Part shown: positions 17,405 to 25,590 of the stretch, piece after piece
How the letters are laid out: the number at the start of each line of letters is the position of its first letter
Position numbering within the stretch: the stretch's first letter is position 1
Assembly: GCA_009377845.1 (NCBI GenBank)
Contig: WHTE01000011.1
Location: 1-46,671 of the forward strand
Length of the DNA: 46,671 bases
Source: Nitrospirales bacterium
GTDB lineage: Bacteria; Nitrospirota; Nitrospiria; Nitrospirales; UBA8639
Reading direction: 5' to 3'
Position numbers and translations under genes: made by a program
Notes under the pieces: generated by a model
Databases searched by the model: none
Seen by the model: the letters and a program-made list of their open reading frames with translations, nothing else
Told to the model about the DNA's origin: nothing

Positions 17405-17809
17405 ATGAAACAATCCAAGAATTTTTCAAGAGGTTTACTCAAACAAGGGATAGGTGTTCTTGTGCTTTTGACTTTTTCCCTTGTCGTAGGCATTGGCGCA
17501 CCGGGCGTTAGTCTGGCTGCAGAACAAGAAGGATCAACCCCAAGCAATGAGGCTGCCCTCGGGATTGGAAGTGCGCTGCTTACAGTGGTGTATTTCCCTG
17601 CAAAGCTGGTCTATGCCACGTTAGGGGGGGTTGTGGGAGCGTTTACCTATGGATTGACTGGGGGTGACCTTGAAACGGCGAAAGAGGTATGGGAGCCCAG
17701 CTTCTATGGCACGTATGTCATCACCCCTGACCATTTGAAGGGAAATGAACCCGTTCGATTCTTTGGTGTTTCCGCTTACGAGGATGAAGCGCTTATGACA
17801 GAGAAGTAG
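17405..17809 (+). CDS. Exported membrane-associated protein of unknown function
   Basis: A 134-residue protein started at ATG 17405 because GGAGGGG lies 8-14 nt upstream and a signal peptide follows at once (KQGIGVLVLLTFSLVVGIGA, cleavage near GVSLAA). The mature part has a second hydrophobic segment (about 52-80: AALGIGSALLTVVYFPAKLV and following, glycine-rich) and a short soluble tail with the phrase TYVITPDHLKG. The phrase YVITPDHLKG-x-x-P recalls small Nitrospira/deltaproteobacterial periplasmic proteins with a membrane hairpin, but I cannot name a family. It is 28 bp upstream of the PuuD-like gene and may be co-transcribed with it. Confidence 0.65.
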   Translation: MKQSKNFSRGLLKQGIGVLVLLTFSLVVGIGAPGVSLAAEQEGSTPSNEAALGIGSALLTVVYFPAKLVYATLGGVVGAFTYGLTGGDLETAKEVWEPSFYGTYVITPDHLKGNEPVRFFGVSAYEDEALMTEK

Positions 17810-17837
17810 AATCACCTTCCTGAGTCAATCGACCACC

Positions 17838-18590
17838 ATGGTCAAGCCTATCATTGGAATCACACCGGATTTCAACCCTGGGAATCGCGAAGACATGGGG
17901 GGAAAAGAACCTACCTATTTTTTGCGGGCCCGATACCTTCAAGCAGTACAGGATGCAGGGGGAGTACCGATGGTACTTCCCCTGGTCCGTGGCTTGACTC
18001 AACAGGAATTTCTTCTACAGCGGTTAGACGGGCTACTGGTTACCGGAAGCGGATCAGATTTGGCTCCTGAGTTGTATGGGGAACGGCAGCGGTATCCCTT
18101 CCAGCGGATGAGCGAAGAGCGTGCTCAATTGGAGCTAGGCCTGTCCAAGCTGGCCTTTCGTCATGCCCTGCCAACGTTGGGCATCTGCGGGGGAATGCAA
18201 TCCATGAACGTAGCCTTGGGGGGAACCTTGATCCAGGACATTCCCTCTCAATTGGCTACGAAGATTCAGCATCGCCCCAAAAAATCGGCGACCAAAACAG
18301 CCCATTTGATTCACATTGAACCAAGCAGCCTGCTTCGGCGCATCGCCAAGAGGTCAAGCATTGCAGTGAATAGTTCGCACCATCAATCCGTCAAATCCGT
18401 CCCGTCGTCCTTCCAGGCCACTGCGGTTGCTCCAGATGGGGTCATTGAAGCCATTGAAGCCTCTACCCATCCATTTTGGCTTGGCGTTCAATGGCATCCG
18501 GAGTATTTGTACCGGCAGGATGCTATTCAGAAACGCATATTTTTTGCGTTAATAAAGGCGGCCAAACAGTTTGCCGCTCGACGAACGTAG
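17838..18590 (+). CDS. Class I glutamine amidotransferase, PuuD-like (peptidase C26)
   Basis: A 250-residue enzyme of the gamma-glutamyl-GABA hydrolase group, which cleaves gamma-glutamyl amide bonds. The catalytic triad is visible: nucleophile Cys117 in LGICGGMQ, His220 and Glu222 in VQWHPEYLY. GSGSDLAPELYGE and NSSHHQSVKS are family signatures. In E. coli PuuD works in putrescine breakdown, but no other puu gene is nearby, so the true substrate is open. Cytosolic, no signal peptide. It follows the exported small protein by 28 bp and is convergent with the next gene. Confidence 0.88.
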   Translation: MVKPIIGITPDFNPGNREDMGGKEPTYFLRARYLQAVQDAGGVPMVLPLVRGLTQQEFLLQRLDGLLVTGSGSDLAPELYGERQRYPFQRMSEERAQLELGLSKLAFRHALPTLGICGGMQSMNVALGGTLIQDIPSQLATKIQHRPKKSATKTAHLIHIEPSSLLRRIAKRSSIAVNSSHHQSVKSVPSSFQATAVAPDGVIEAIEASTHPFWLGVQWHPEYLYRQDAIQKRIFFALIKAAKQFAARRT

Positions 18591-18672
18591 GTCTATTCTC
18601 AGCCGCTCTGGCCTGTTCTTCACAAATCCCTTAGAAACAGAGAACTGAATAAGTTTAAGAGGTTGAAGATTC

Positions 18673-19077
18673 TTACGGGGACGAGTCTTCGGATTTGTGA
18701 ACTGGTTCGGGTATATCCGGAGTTGTTGCTGGTTCGGATGAAGAGGTTTTGGCTTCCTGTTTGACCTCTGCCTTAGCTGAAGGAGCGGCAGGTTTGGGCG
18801 GAGGGACAGGCTTCGGCTTTTCGGGTTTGATACCCCCTTCCCAGTGAGGGCCGGTATACATGTCGTCTGCCAATTCCGTTTCTTTCCACTTGGCTTCAAA
18901 ATCTGCGGCGGCTCGATTGGGGGTATCCCCGACCCCAATCGTTCGATTCCAAGGATAAATGCGAGGAGAAATTTGGCAGATGGAACCATCCTGGCACATA
19001 TACAGCGCAATCGGGTTTCCTCGATAGGGACCCAGGATAATATGAACCGTGCCAACTAATTCAGGAAGAGACTCCAT
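18673..19077 (-). CDS. Hypothetical protein with Pro/Lys-rich tail
   Basis: A 134-residue protein if started at ATG 19077; a TTG 23 codons upstream (19146) is an alternative and neither has a good ribosome site. The N-terminal ~75 residues look folded (MESLPELVGTVHIILGPYRG, then IALYMCQDGSICQISPRIYP) with two cysteines close together. The C-terminal ~55 residues are a low-complexity Pro/Lys/Ala/Glu tail (KPEKPKPVPPPKPAAP) likely to be disordered. No family recognised. It is convergent with the PuuD-like gene. Confidence 0.55.
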   Translation of the reverse strand: MESLPELVGTVHIILGPYRGNPIALYMCQDGSICQISPRIYPWNRTIGVGDTPNRAAADFEAKWKETELADDMYTGPHWEGGIKPEKPKPVPPPKPAAPSAKAEVKQEAKTSSSEPATTPDIPEPVHKSEDSSP

Positions 19078-19248
19078 TATGACCAATGCAACGGGTTGTC
19101 GTGTCAAAGGGGAGATAATAGTGCCACAGCCCCCTGCGGGACGCAAGATGTCATGAGGTAAGCGCGGAAAGGTTCACAGAGTTCCCATGACAAAAATCGA
19201 GTGAGGACGGATGGATGGGAAACGAAAAATTCAGAGAAAACAGAAGGT

Positions 19249-19728
19249 CTATTTGTGGAAAACGGGTTCTATTGGAGGATCGGATTTTCGATGGAGATAT
19301 AACGCAATCATTAGGACCAAAATCACGACGACGTGCAAGGTCATATCCAAAAGGTAATGACGAAAGATTTCTTCCGGGACGGAGTCTTGATGAGAAAATT
19401 CGGCACCAGCGGTGAGAATTCTTCGGACAGAGGCAATGATCCCCACATGAAGGAACGGTTCGAGTCGAATACGGTCGGATTGTAAGAACCCTAAAACCGT
19501 CCGAAACAATTCCAAAAGAATAATGACGAACAACAGGTCATTCAGTAAGGTGATCGTGGCTGGCAAAAAAGCCTTCTCTACCGATTGAACATATGCCACC
19601 CAGCTATGGCCAAACACCAACATGCCCACCAGGAGAAAACTTAGGCAGGCCGTGATATAACCCCAACGGTCCAGGAACTGCATCCACCGGACCCATGTTT
19701 TGACCGATTCTGGTGTCCACCCCAACAT
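19249..19728 (-). CDS. PsiE-family membrane protein
   Basis: A 159-residue protein with four membrane helices (about 24-46, 58-80, 84-103 and 128-146). The conserved core LLNDLLFVIILLELFRTVLG followed by RLEPFLHVGIIASVRRILTAG is characteristic of the PsiE family, named for phosphate-starvation induction in E. coli. Its molecular role is unknown. It begins 15 bp after the stop of the CCGH-repeat gene on the same strand, so the two are almost certainly one operon. I see no obvious Pho box upstream of that operon. Confidence 0.85.
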   Translation of the reverse strand: MLGWTPESVKTWVRWMQFLDRWGYITACLSFLLVGMLVFGHSWVAYVQSVEKAFLPATITLLNDLLFVIILLELFRTVLGFLQSDRIRLEPFLHVGIIASVRRILTAGAEFSHQDSVPEEIFRHYLLDMTLHVVVILVLMIALYLHRKSDPPIEPVFHK

Positions 19729-19743
19729 TACGAGTGCTTCCTT

Positions 19744-20145
19744 TTAAGCGGTTCCTTGATGTGGAGTGTTGGGCATTTGGCCCTGGTCTTTGTCCGCTTC
19801 GCGCATCTGGCCGAATTGTAAATCCTGCATGGCTCCGGCCCCAAACGAATGGCCGCAACAGATCACTTCTTGAAACCCGGCACCTCCAGCCATCACCATA
19901 AAGCGAAGTCCACAGGAATCGGTCGCGACTTTTTTCTCATCAAGGGTCATGCCGACCACTAAGCGCCCTGCTCGGCGGCCACGCTCTTGATTGAACGAAG
20001 GTACCACGTCTTCCAGGGTCAATTCATGCCCACAACACATAATCTTTTCAAACCCTTCGCCTCCGCTCATCACTTTGAGCACCAGGCCACAGGAATCCGG
20101 GTGCCGTTTGCGTTCGTCGATAATATCCCCTTTTTTCAATGCCAT
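19744..20145 (-). CDS. Duplicated Cys-x17-CCGH domain protein, putative metal binder
   Basis: A 133-residue cytosolic protein built of two homologous copies. Copy 1 (about 8-41) has DSCGLVLKVMSGGEGFEKIM followed by CCGHEL; copy 2 (about 67-100) has DSCGLRFMVMAGGAGFQEVI followed by CCGHSF. Each copy keeps Cys19/Cys78, then Cys37-Cys38/Cys96-Cys97 and His40/His99 at identical spacing, with a 59-residue period. Three Cys and one His per unit suggest zinc or iron binding, perhaps a rubredoxin- or desulfoferrodoxin-like knuckle, but I cannot match it to a named family. The last ~30 residues are polar. The gene starts an operon with the PsiE-like gene 15 bp downstream. Confidence 0.75.
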   Translation of the reverse strand: MALKKGDIIDERKRHPDSCGLVLKVMSGGEGFEKIMCCGHELTLEDVVPSFNQERGRRAGRLVVGMTLDEKKVATDSCGLRFMVMAGGAGFQEVICCGHSFGAGAMQDLQFGQMREADKDQGQMPNTPHQGTA

Positions 20146-20409
20146 GGCAGTGCTCCTTGCTACCGAAATGAATCATGAAATCCTGTAAGCAGCATACGAA
20201 TAGAAGAATGCATGTGGTCGGTTCGGACAGCGCGGCTGATAGCTAAACAAATCTTTGTGGGGAAAGTCCAGAATTGGACCAGGGCTATCTCTCGAAAGTC
20301 GATCAGGCAAGCAATAGTGAACAGACATCCAGAAATGTATACACGACCAAACGAAACCCCGATCGATTTTTTTAGCGCGTCTGAAGATTCACCCTTGTGG
20401 TCTTGTGGT

Positions 20410-21528
20410 TCAGGTCCAGGTGCGAACATGATCCTGTATGTGAGCTAACACTTCGCGATGGGCAGGAATTCCCACGGTGTAAGGGATGGAGGTTGGGTCA
20501 ATAGGTTGATAGGGATAGGCAAACCGCTGTTTTATGGCGGCAATGCGAGCCAAACTTGCCCCAAGGCCGGCCGGGTCCAATTTATGGGATTCAATGGCAC
20601 GACGAACGGCTTCAATGGTATCGGTTTCGAGCGCGCGGGTTTTACACACCAACAACATATCCGCCCCGGCTTGCAGAGAGCGCACGGCTGCATCGCCGAC
20701 TTCAGAATGGTCGGCAATTGCACGCATCTCCAAGTCGTCGCTAAGGATGACACCCGAAAATCCCATCTGCTGCCGTAGCATGCCAGATAAGATGGTATGA
20801 GAAAGTGTGGCCGGGTTCGTTGGGTCTAGGGCGGGGTAGTATACATGGGCTGTCATCATGGCCTGTAGGCCATGATCGATGGCGTACTGAAACGGTCTGA
20901 GTTCCACTTCTTCCAGCCGCTCACGGGTAGCGTGAACCACCGGCAGTTCCACATGTGAATCGGTACTAGTATCGCCATGTCCAGGAAAATGTTTTCCACA
21001 GGCCAACACCCGATGATCGTGTAGGCCCGCGATAGTGGCCGCTCCCATGAAGCAAACCTGCTCCGGCTCCTTCCCAAACGCGCGATCCCCAATAATGGGA
21101 TTGGAGGGATTCGTATGGATATCCAGAACCGGTGCCATATTCATATTAATCCCCACTGCGCGTAATTCCTTTGCCGTCACCGCCGCTGCTTGATAGGCCA
21201 GTTCCGTCGATCCCGGTTGAGCGACGGTTGCCGCAGGAGGAAAAATAGTAAAACCGGAAGGCAGGCGGGAGACCCGCCCGCCTTCCTGATCGATGGCGAT
21301 AAGCAGAGGGGTGTCACCGGCTAGCGCTTGTAAGTCGTTCGTGAGGTGCGCAATTTGCACAGGGTCGACCAGATTGCACGAAAAGAGAATGATCCCTCCG
21401 GGTTGGTATTCCCGCATCCACACTCGAAGGTCCGGAGTGACCTCCGTCCCCTCGAACCCGATCATGCACAGTTGCCCCACGAGTTCAGAGACATTCATGG
21501 AGTGTTCATTTGTCGTAGCCGTTGGCAT
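20410..21528 (-). CDS. nagZ: Beta-N-acetylhexosaminidase (GH3)
   Basis: A 372-residue glycoside hydrolase family 3 enzyme that removes N-acetylglucosamine from muropeptides during cell-wall recycling in the cytosol. The NagZ-type catalytic loop KHFPGHGDTSTDSH (about 178-191) gives the Asp-His acid/base pair, and SDDLEM (about 260) contains the catalytic nucleophile Asp. The substrate-binding KH and DREGGRV-like AIDQEGGRVSRL are present. The frame overlaps the end of pepA by 23 bp; starting at Met11 (ATG 21498) would remove the overlap and begins closer to where the conserved fold begins, so the first ten residues are doubtful. Last gene of the HAD-queE-pepA-nagZ cluster. Confidence 0.93.
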   Translation of the reverse strand: MPTATTNEHSMNVSELVGQLCMIGFEGTEVTPDLRVWMREYQPGGIILFSCNLVDPVQIAHLTNDLQALAGDTPLLIAIDQEGGRVSRLPSGFTIFPPAATVAQPGSTELAYQAAAVTAKELRAVGINMNMAPVLDIHTNPSNPIIGDRAFGKEPEQVCFMGAATIAGLHDHRVLACGKHFPGHGDTSTDSHVELPVVHATRERLEEVELRPFQYAIDHGLQAMMTAHVYYPALDPTNPATLSHTILSGMLRQQMGFSGVILSDDLEMRAIADHSEVGDAAVRSLQAGADMLLVCKTRALETDTIEAVRRAIESHKLDPAGLGASLARIAAIKQRFAYPYQPIDPTSIPYTVGIPAHREVLAHIQDHVRTWT

Positions 21529-23020
21529 GATTCAGCAAATATTGAATGAGCAACCGGGTGCCGGTACCCGTCGGACCTTTGGGAATACACGGCCGTTCGG
21601 CGCTACTCCAGTCGGTACTGGCAATGTCCAAGTGGACCCAGGGATGCTCCCCGACGAATTTGGATAAAAACATCCCGGCTGTAATCATGCCGGCTCCCCG
21701 TCCGCCGATGTTCCGCATGTCGGCCACGTCGCTCTTCAACTGCTCAAAGTATTCATCCCACAGCGGCATTTCCCACACGCGCTCTCCGGCATGGTCGCCA
21801 GCCTTTCGAAGGTCGGCTTTCAAGGTGTCGTCATTGCCTAACATCCCAATGGCAAACTGCCCAAGAGCGACGATCGCGGCGCCGGTCAGCGTGGCAACGT
21901 CAATCACGCAGGCGGGTTTGAGTCGTGTGGCGTATGCCAGGCCGTCAGCCAGAATCAACCGACCCTCGGCATCGGTATTTTGGACTTCCACCGTTTTGCC
22001 GGACAGCATTTTGAGGATATCGCCGGGTTTGGTTGCCCGTCCTCCCGGCATGTTTTCCGTGACGGGCAATAGTCCGATCACATTCACCGGGAGCCGGAGA
22101 CGGGAGGCGGACCGGATCGTCGCCAACACTTCGGCCCCGCCAGTCATATCCGCTTTCATCTGTTCCATGTTTTCGGATGGTTTCAAGGAGATGCCACCGC
22201 TATCGAATGTGACCGTCTTGCCGACAAACACGATGGGCTTTTGTGTGCGAGGGCCACCCGCATATTCCAAAATAATGAATTGCGGCGGTTCGATGCTGCC
22301 TCGCGAGACCCCAAGCAAACCACCCATGCCAAGTTTTTCCTGCTGCCGACGGTCCAACACCTTGATCCTGATTTTGGACTCCCTGGCAATTTTTTTGGCT
22401 TCCGCGACGACGCGGGAAGGCGTCATCACGTTTGCGGGATGATTACACAGATCCCGGACGAAACAGGTCGCTTCACCCAGAATTTGTCCACGGTTGGCGC
22501 CCTCCTTGACCTCAGCCAAGTCTGAGCTGGAGGTGGCGAGGACCGTGCAGGATTGCAACGTGTGGTGGTCATCCGAGCGGTCGGTGCGGTATTCATTAAA
22601 TCGATAATCGCCAAGAAACAATCCTTCCACCATCGCCTGCGCCACATCATGTACATGCCCAGCGGCCTTAGGCACATCCGGCACCACACAGACGATCCCC
22701 TTAGCTTTCACACTTTGAGCGCGTTTGACAGCCGTGCCCATCGCCTGGCGAATCCGTTCCAATGTCACGGTCTCCCGTGTTCCGAGACCGACGACGAGCA
22801 CGCGTTTCGCCGACAGTTTCCCATCGATATGCAGCAATGTCGTGTTATTCGGCTTACCGGAAAATTCTCCACTTTTGCGTAAGTCACTCAATTGTCCACC
22901 GAGTTTTTGATCCACCGGGCGAACGCCTTTGCTCCATGATTTTTCTTGTTCGTATTCCAGGCACACCAGCACGTCCGTAGTCACAGCGGTGGCTTCACCA
23001 CTCTTCACATGAATATTCAT
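21506..23020 (-). CDS. pepA: Leucyl aminopeptidase PepA (M17)
   Basis: A 504-residue cytosolic M17 aminopeptidase, a two-metal enzyme that forms hexamers and removes N-terminal residues from peptides. The signature NTDAEGRL (about 345-352) and the catalytic lysine region VGKTVTFDSGG (about 263-273) are intact, with MKADMTGGA between. I chose ATG 23020 since GAGGAGG precedes it directly; a TTG 12 bp upstream lies inside that ribosome site. Some PepA proteins also bind DNA in plasmid-dimer resolution and carAB control, but nothing here indicates it. It follows queE by 57 bp and overlaps nagZ. Confidence 0.95.
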   Translation of the reverse strand: MNIHVKSGEATAVTTDVLVCLEYEQEKSWSKGVRPVDQKLGGQLSDLRKSGEFSGKPNNTTLLHIDGKLSAKRVLVVGLGTRETVTLERIRQAMGTAVKRAQSVKAKGIVCVVPDVPKAAGHVHDVAQAMVEGLFLGDYRFNEYRTDRSDDHHTLQSCTVLATSSSDLAEVKEGANRGQILGEATCFVRDLCNHPANVMTPSRVVAEAKKIARESKIRIKVLDRRQQEKLGMGGLLGVSRGSIEPPQFIILEYAGGPRTQKPIVFVGKTVTFDSGGISLKPSENMEQMKADMTGGAEVLATIRSASRLRLPVNVIGLLPVTENMPGGRATKPGDILKMLSGKTVEVQNTDAEGRLILADGLAYATRLKPACVIDVATLTGAAIVALGQFAIGMLGNDDTLKADLRKAGDHAGERVWEMPLWDEYFEQLKSDVADMRNIGGRGAGMITAGMFLSKFVGEHPWVHLDIASTDWSSAERPCIPKGPTGTGTRLLIQYLLNHANGYDK

Positions 23021-23077
23021 ACGCCTCCTCAATAAATAAATCGCCCATACCGTAAAACGATACCTCTTCCCGGCGTG

Positions 23078-23731
23078 TTAGACGCCGCGGGTTTGAGGAT
23101 CCCAGATCACCTTATGCAATTGGAGTTGAAAGCGAACGGGCAGTCGGTCTTCGAGAATCCACTCAGCCAAGGATTGCAGATGGAGTGCTCCATACACGGG
23201 ACTCAAGTGCACGGGACACCGGTCTCCCAATTCGTACTGTTTCAGGATATCACGCGCCCACTCGTAATCGGCCCGGTCTTTCAACACGAACTTCACTTCA
23301 TCTTTTCCGGACAGATGCGCGAGGGTGTCCCACCGCATGCGGTCCGTCATCCCGCTACCGGGGCATTTCACATCCAGAATAATGGAAACCCGCTCATCCA
23401 CATTGGAAATATCAATCGCCCCGCTGGTTTCCAGCATCACCTGAAACCCGGTCTCGCACAACTGTGTTAACAATACCAGAGACCCCGGTTGATGCAACGG
23501 TTCCCCGCCGGTTACCTCCACAAGAGGACATCCATACGATTGCACCTTCTCCAAAATGGCCTCTATCGGCATCGTGGTTCCACCGTAAAAGGCATACTCC
23601 GTATCGCACCAGGTGCAGCGGAGTGGACAACCCGTTAACCGGACAAACACACACGGCTGCCCCACACGGGTGGATTCACCTTGAATGCTATGAAAGATTT
23701 CGGTGATGTTCAGGGAAGGTAGTGTCGTCAT
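23078..23731 (-). CDS. queE: 7-carboxy-7-deazaguanine synthase QueE
   Basis: A 217-residue radical SAM enzyme that converts carboxy-tetrahydropterin to 7-carboxy-7-deazaguanine in queuosine and other 7-deazapurine synthesis. The N-terminus (LNITEIFHSIQGES) and the cluster motif CPLRCTWC with Cys35, Cys39 and Cys42 are typical, as is DTEYAFYGG and EVTGGEPL. I use ATG 23731, where GGAAG precedes by 6 nt; the 41-codon upstream extension lacks similarity to the family and runs toward the HAD gene. QueC, QueD and QueF are not in the window. Part of the minus-strand cluster with the HAD phosphatase and pepA. Confidence 0.93.
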   Translation of the reverse strand: MTTLPSLNITEIFHSIQGESTRVGQPCVFVRLTGCPLRCTWCDTEYAFYGGTTMPIEAILEKVQSYGCPLVEVTGGEPLHQPGSLVLLTQLCETGFQVMLETSGAIDISNVDERVSIILDVKCPGSGMTDRMRWDTLAHLSGKDEVKFVLKDRADYEWARDILKQYELGDRCPVHLSPVYGALHLQSLAEWILEDRLPVRFQLQLHKVIWDPQTRGV

Positions 23732-23813
23732 GAGAACTTCCAACTCCACACATGTATCAGGTGATATTGTACTGAAAGTTTGGTGTGGTGGGGAGGGGAC
23801 AAAAGAAGTGTGG

Positions 23814-24509
23814 CTAAGCCCATTGTGTAATAGGCCATCCCTGTTGGCGGGCAATACGGGCCATGCCGCGAATGGGATTTACGACAAAGGGATGTCCAAC
23901 CAGTTGCAGCGCGTGAAAATCCCCGGGGCTATCCCCATAGGCATAGCTGCGGCTCAGGTCCAGATTATAACGGGCGGCCAGGCGCTCCACATGCCGGCCT
24001 TTCCCTTCGCCATAGGGCAGCGGGGCAAAGACGTTCCCCGTATACAGTCCGGACTGGGCTTCCAGCCTGGCGCCAAACACCAACGTTACCCCGAGCTTGG
24101 CCGCTAAGGGCCTAACCAAAAATTCAGGGGATCCACTGACCAATGCCACGACATGTCCTGCATCCTGATGACGGGACAAGCGGCTCAAGGCCCGAGTTGA
24201 GACCCGTGGAACGACAAATAACTCCACGTACTCGCTCGCAAACTGCTCAATGAGGGAGACATCATGACCCATCAGATACAGCTTCTTCCGTCGGAGGGGA
24301 CTCAGCGAAATTGGCGGCATCTGCCTAATGGCATACTCCATGCTGTGCCACAATTCTGGCCAACCCACGACGCCGTCTTGCCACAGATACCGGAAAAACC
24401 CGATTTCAATCGAAGCACCGGGAATCAATGTGTTGTCCACGTCGAAAAAAGCACCGATCCAGTGTTGTGAATGAGCCAGGGGTGCAGGCGAAGATGCGGA
24501 GCGAGTCAT
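23814..24509 (-). CDS. HAD-IB family phosphatase (SerB-like)
   Basis: A 231-residue HAD hydrolase with the nucleophile motif [10 protein letters not shown] (Asp23, Asp25), motif II VSGSPEF, a conserved lysine (GEGKG) and motif [14 protein letters not shown]. It belongs to the HAD-IB group that includes phosphoserine phosphatase and phosphatidylglycerophosphatase-like enzymes; the exact substrate is unknown. An upstream frame extension to 24704 is an artefact, because it would read antisense through the tRNA-Leu gene; the ATG at 24509 starts just before the conserved fold. It heads the minus-strand cluster HAD-queE-pepA-nagZ. Confidence 0.88.
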   Translation of the reverse strand: MTRSASSPAPLAHSQHWIGAFFDVDNTLIPGASIEIGFFRYLWQDGVVGWPELWHSMEYAIRQMPPISLSPLRRKKLYLMGHDVSLIEQFASEYVELFVVPRVSTRALSRLSRHQDAGHVVALVSGSPEFLVRPLAAKLGVTLVFGARLEAQSGLYTGNVFAPLPYGEGKGRHVERLAARYNLDLSRSYAYGDSPGDFHALQLVGHPFVVNPIRGMARIARQQGWPITQWA

Positions 24510-24578
24510 GGTGAGCAACAATTTCGAAACGTCAAGATGATGAGCGAATGGTCGCGATTCTACCCCTCTCTCCACTCG

Positions 24579-24607
24579 TTGACAAGGACAGCAAGAGGTT
24601 TCATAAT
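24579..24607 (+). promoter_or_regulatory. Sigma70 promoter of the tRNA-Leu gene
   Basis: TTGACA (24579-24584), a 17-bp spacer and CATAAT (24602-24607) form a near-consensus sigma70 promoter. The predicted start is 5-6 bp before the mature tRNA 5' end at 24620. It lies in the leader of the divergent HAD gene. Confidence 0.75.
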
Positions 24608-24619
24608 CTGCCTGTTCGT

Positions 24620-24703
24620 GCCGAAGTGGTGGAATGGCAGACACGCACGTTTGAGGGGCGTGTGGGGAAACCCATGCGGGTTCAAGTCCCGCCTTCGGCA
24701 CCA
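24620..24703 (+). tRNA. tRNA-Leu(GAG)
   Basis: An 84-nt class II tRNA. The acceptor stem GCCGAAG pairs with CTTCGGC, followed by A and an encoded CCA end. The D-arm carries GGTGG-AATGG-CAGAC, the anticodon stem CACGT/GCGTG encloses the loop TTGAGGG with anticodon GAG (24653-24655), the long variable arm GTGGGGAAACCCAT is typical of leucine tRNAs, and the T arm GCGGG-TTCAAGT-CCCGC is canonical. It reads leucine CUC/CUU codons. A sigma70 promoter lies directly upstream. No integrase or att repeat is seen beside it. Confidence 0.96.
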
Positions 24704-24844
24704 AATTTCTCCTCCCTATTGTTTTCGTTCCTTCGAAATTCCACAGTGAACCCGGTAAGGGTTTAACGTCAATTCAAAGAAAACCAGCTTACTGGCTCTA
24801 TTGTTTTCTTTGTGGATATCCCAAAGTAGCGTGGAGGTCATGTA

Positions 24845-25468
24845 ATGAAACGCGGGTGGTATTCACGGCGAGTGTTTCCCAGGCTGGTAAATTGGAGCAT
24901 GGTCCAACCCGGTTTCATCCCTTTGCGGCAGTCGTTGCTATCACAGGCGTCAGGTGCGGTGATGGAAATCGGGTTTGGGACCGGGGCCAACCTCACATTC
25001 TACCCTTCTCATATACATTCTTTAACAGCCATTGATCCCAACCCCGGGATGATCCCATTGGCCCGCTCGCATCTGGTCGAGGGGGTGGTTTCGGTCGATC
25101 TGGCCCTTGCTTCTGCGGAATGGCTCCCATTTCCCTCTGCCTCCTTCGATACGGTTGTCAGCACCATGACGTTATGCAGTGTTCCTCAACTTTCGAAGGC
25201 TTTGCAAGAATTGTTTCGGGTCGTGAAGCCCGGAGGACGGTTATTATTTTTGGAACATGGGCAAAGTCCTGATCGTTCGGTTTGCCGGTGGCAGGATGGT
25301 CTCACGGCGGTTTGGAAATATCTTGGCGATGGATGTCATTTAAACCGTCCGATGGCTCAGGTGATTCAGGAGCAGGGCTGGAATGTGGCTACGCTCGATA
25401 AATTTTATCTTCCCGGGGTTCCCAAGCCGTTCGGATATTTCTATCAGGGAATGGCGGTCAAGAACTGA
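24845..25468 (+). CDS. Class I SAM-dependent methyltransferase
   Basis: A 207-residue methyltransferase of the Methyltransf_11 type. The SAM site MEIGFGTGANLTF, the acidic strand LTAIDPNPGM, the LASAEWLPFPSASFDTVVST motif and the post-motif VKPGGRLLFLEHG are all in order. Proteins of this outline include UbiE-like quinone methylases and METTL7-like alkyl/thiol methyltransferases; the LEHGQSPDRSV and W-x-x-GDGCHLNRP segments favour the latter group. The substrate is unknown. The ATG follows GGAGGT at 7 nt spacing. It stands alone between the tRNA and the TPR gene. Confidence 0.88.
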   Translation: MKRGWYSRRVFPRLVNWSMVQPGFIPLRQSLLSQASGAVMEIGFGTGANLTFYPSHIHSLTAIDPNPGMIPLARSHLVEGVVSVDLALASAEWLPFPSASFDTVVSTMTLCSVPQLSKALQELFRVVKPGGRLLFLEHGQSPDRSVCRWQDGLTAVWKYLGDGCHLNRPMAQVIQEQGWNVATLDKFYLPGVPKPFGYFYQGMAVKN

Positions 25469-25590
25469 GAGACTGCGTTTTGCCCTTCCATTTCCCCTGG
25501 TTTCTTTATACATTAATTGAATGGAGTGCTGAGGGGATTTCGACTGTCTTGTTGATTATTCCTGTCTCGGAGTACTGAGATTTTCCAGTC

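Noticed and set aside
21546-22442. Plus-strand frame of 298 codons antisense to pepA
   Set aside because: Long antisense frames are expected opposite GC-rich conserved genes; pepA is unmistakable on the other strand.
24620-24703. tRNA gene as an integration site for a mobile island
   Set aside because: No integrase gene and no repeat of the tRNA 3' end were seen in the window.
24510-24704. N-terminal extension of the HAD phosphatase frame reading [14 protein letters not shown] and onward
   Set aside because: It is the antisense of the tRNA-Leu gene; this peptide is a well-known artefact of translating tRNA genes backwards. The start at 24509 is used.
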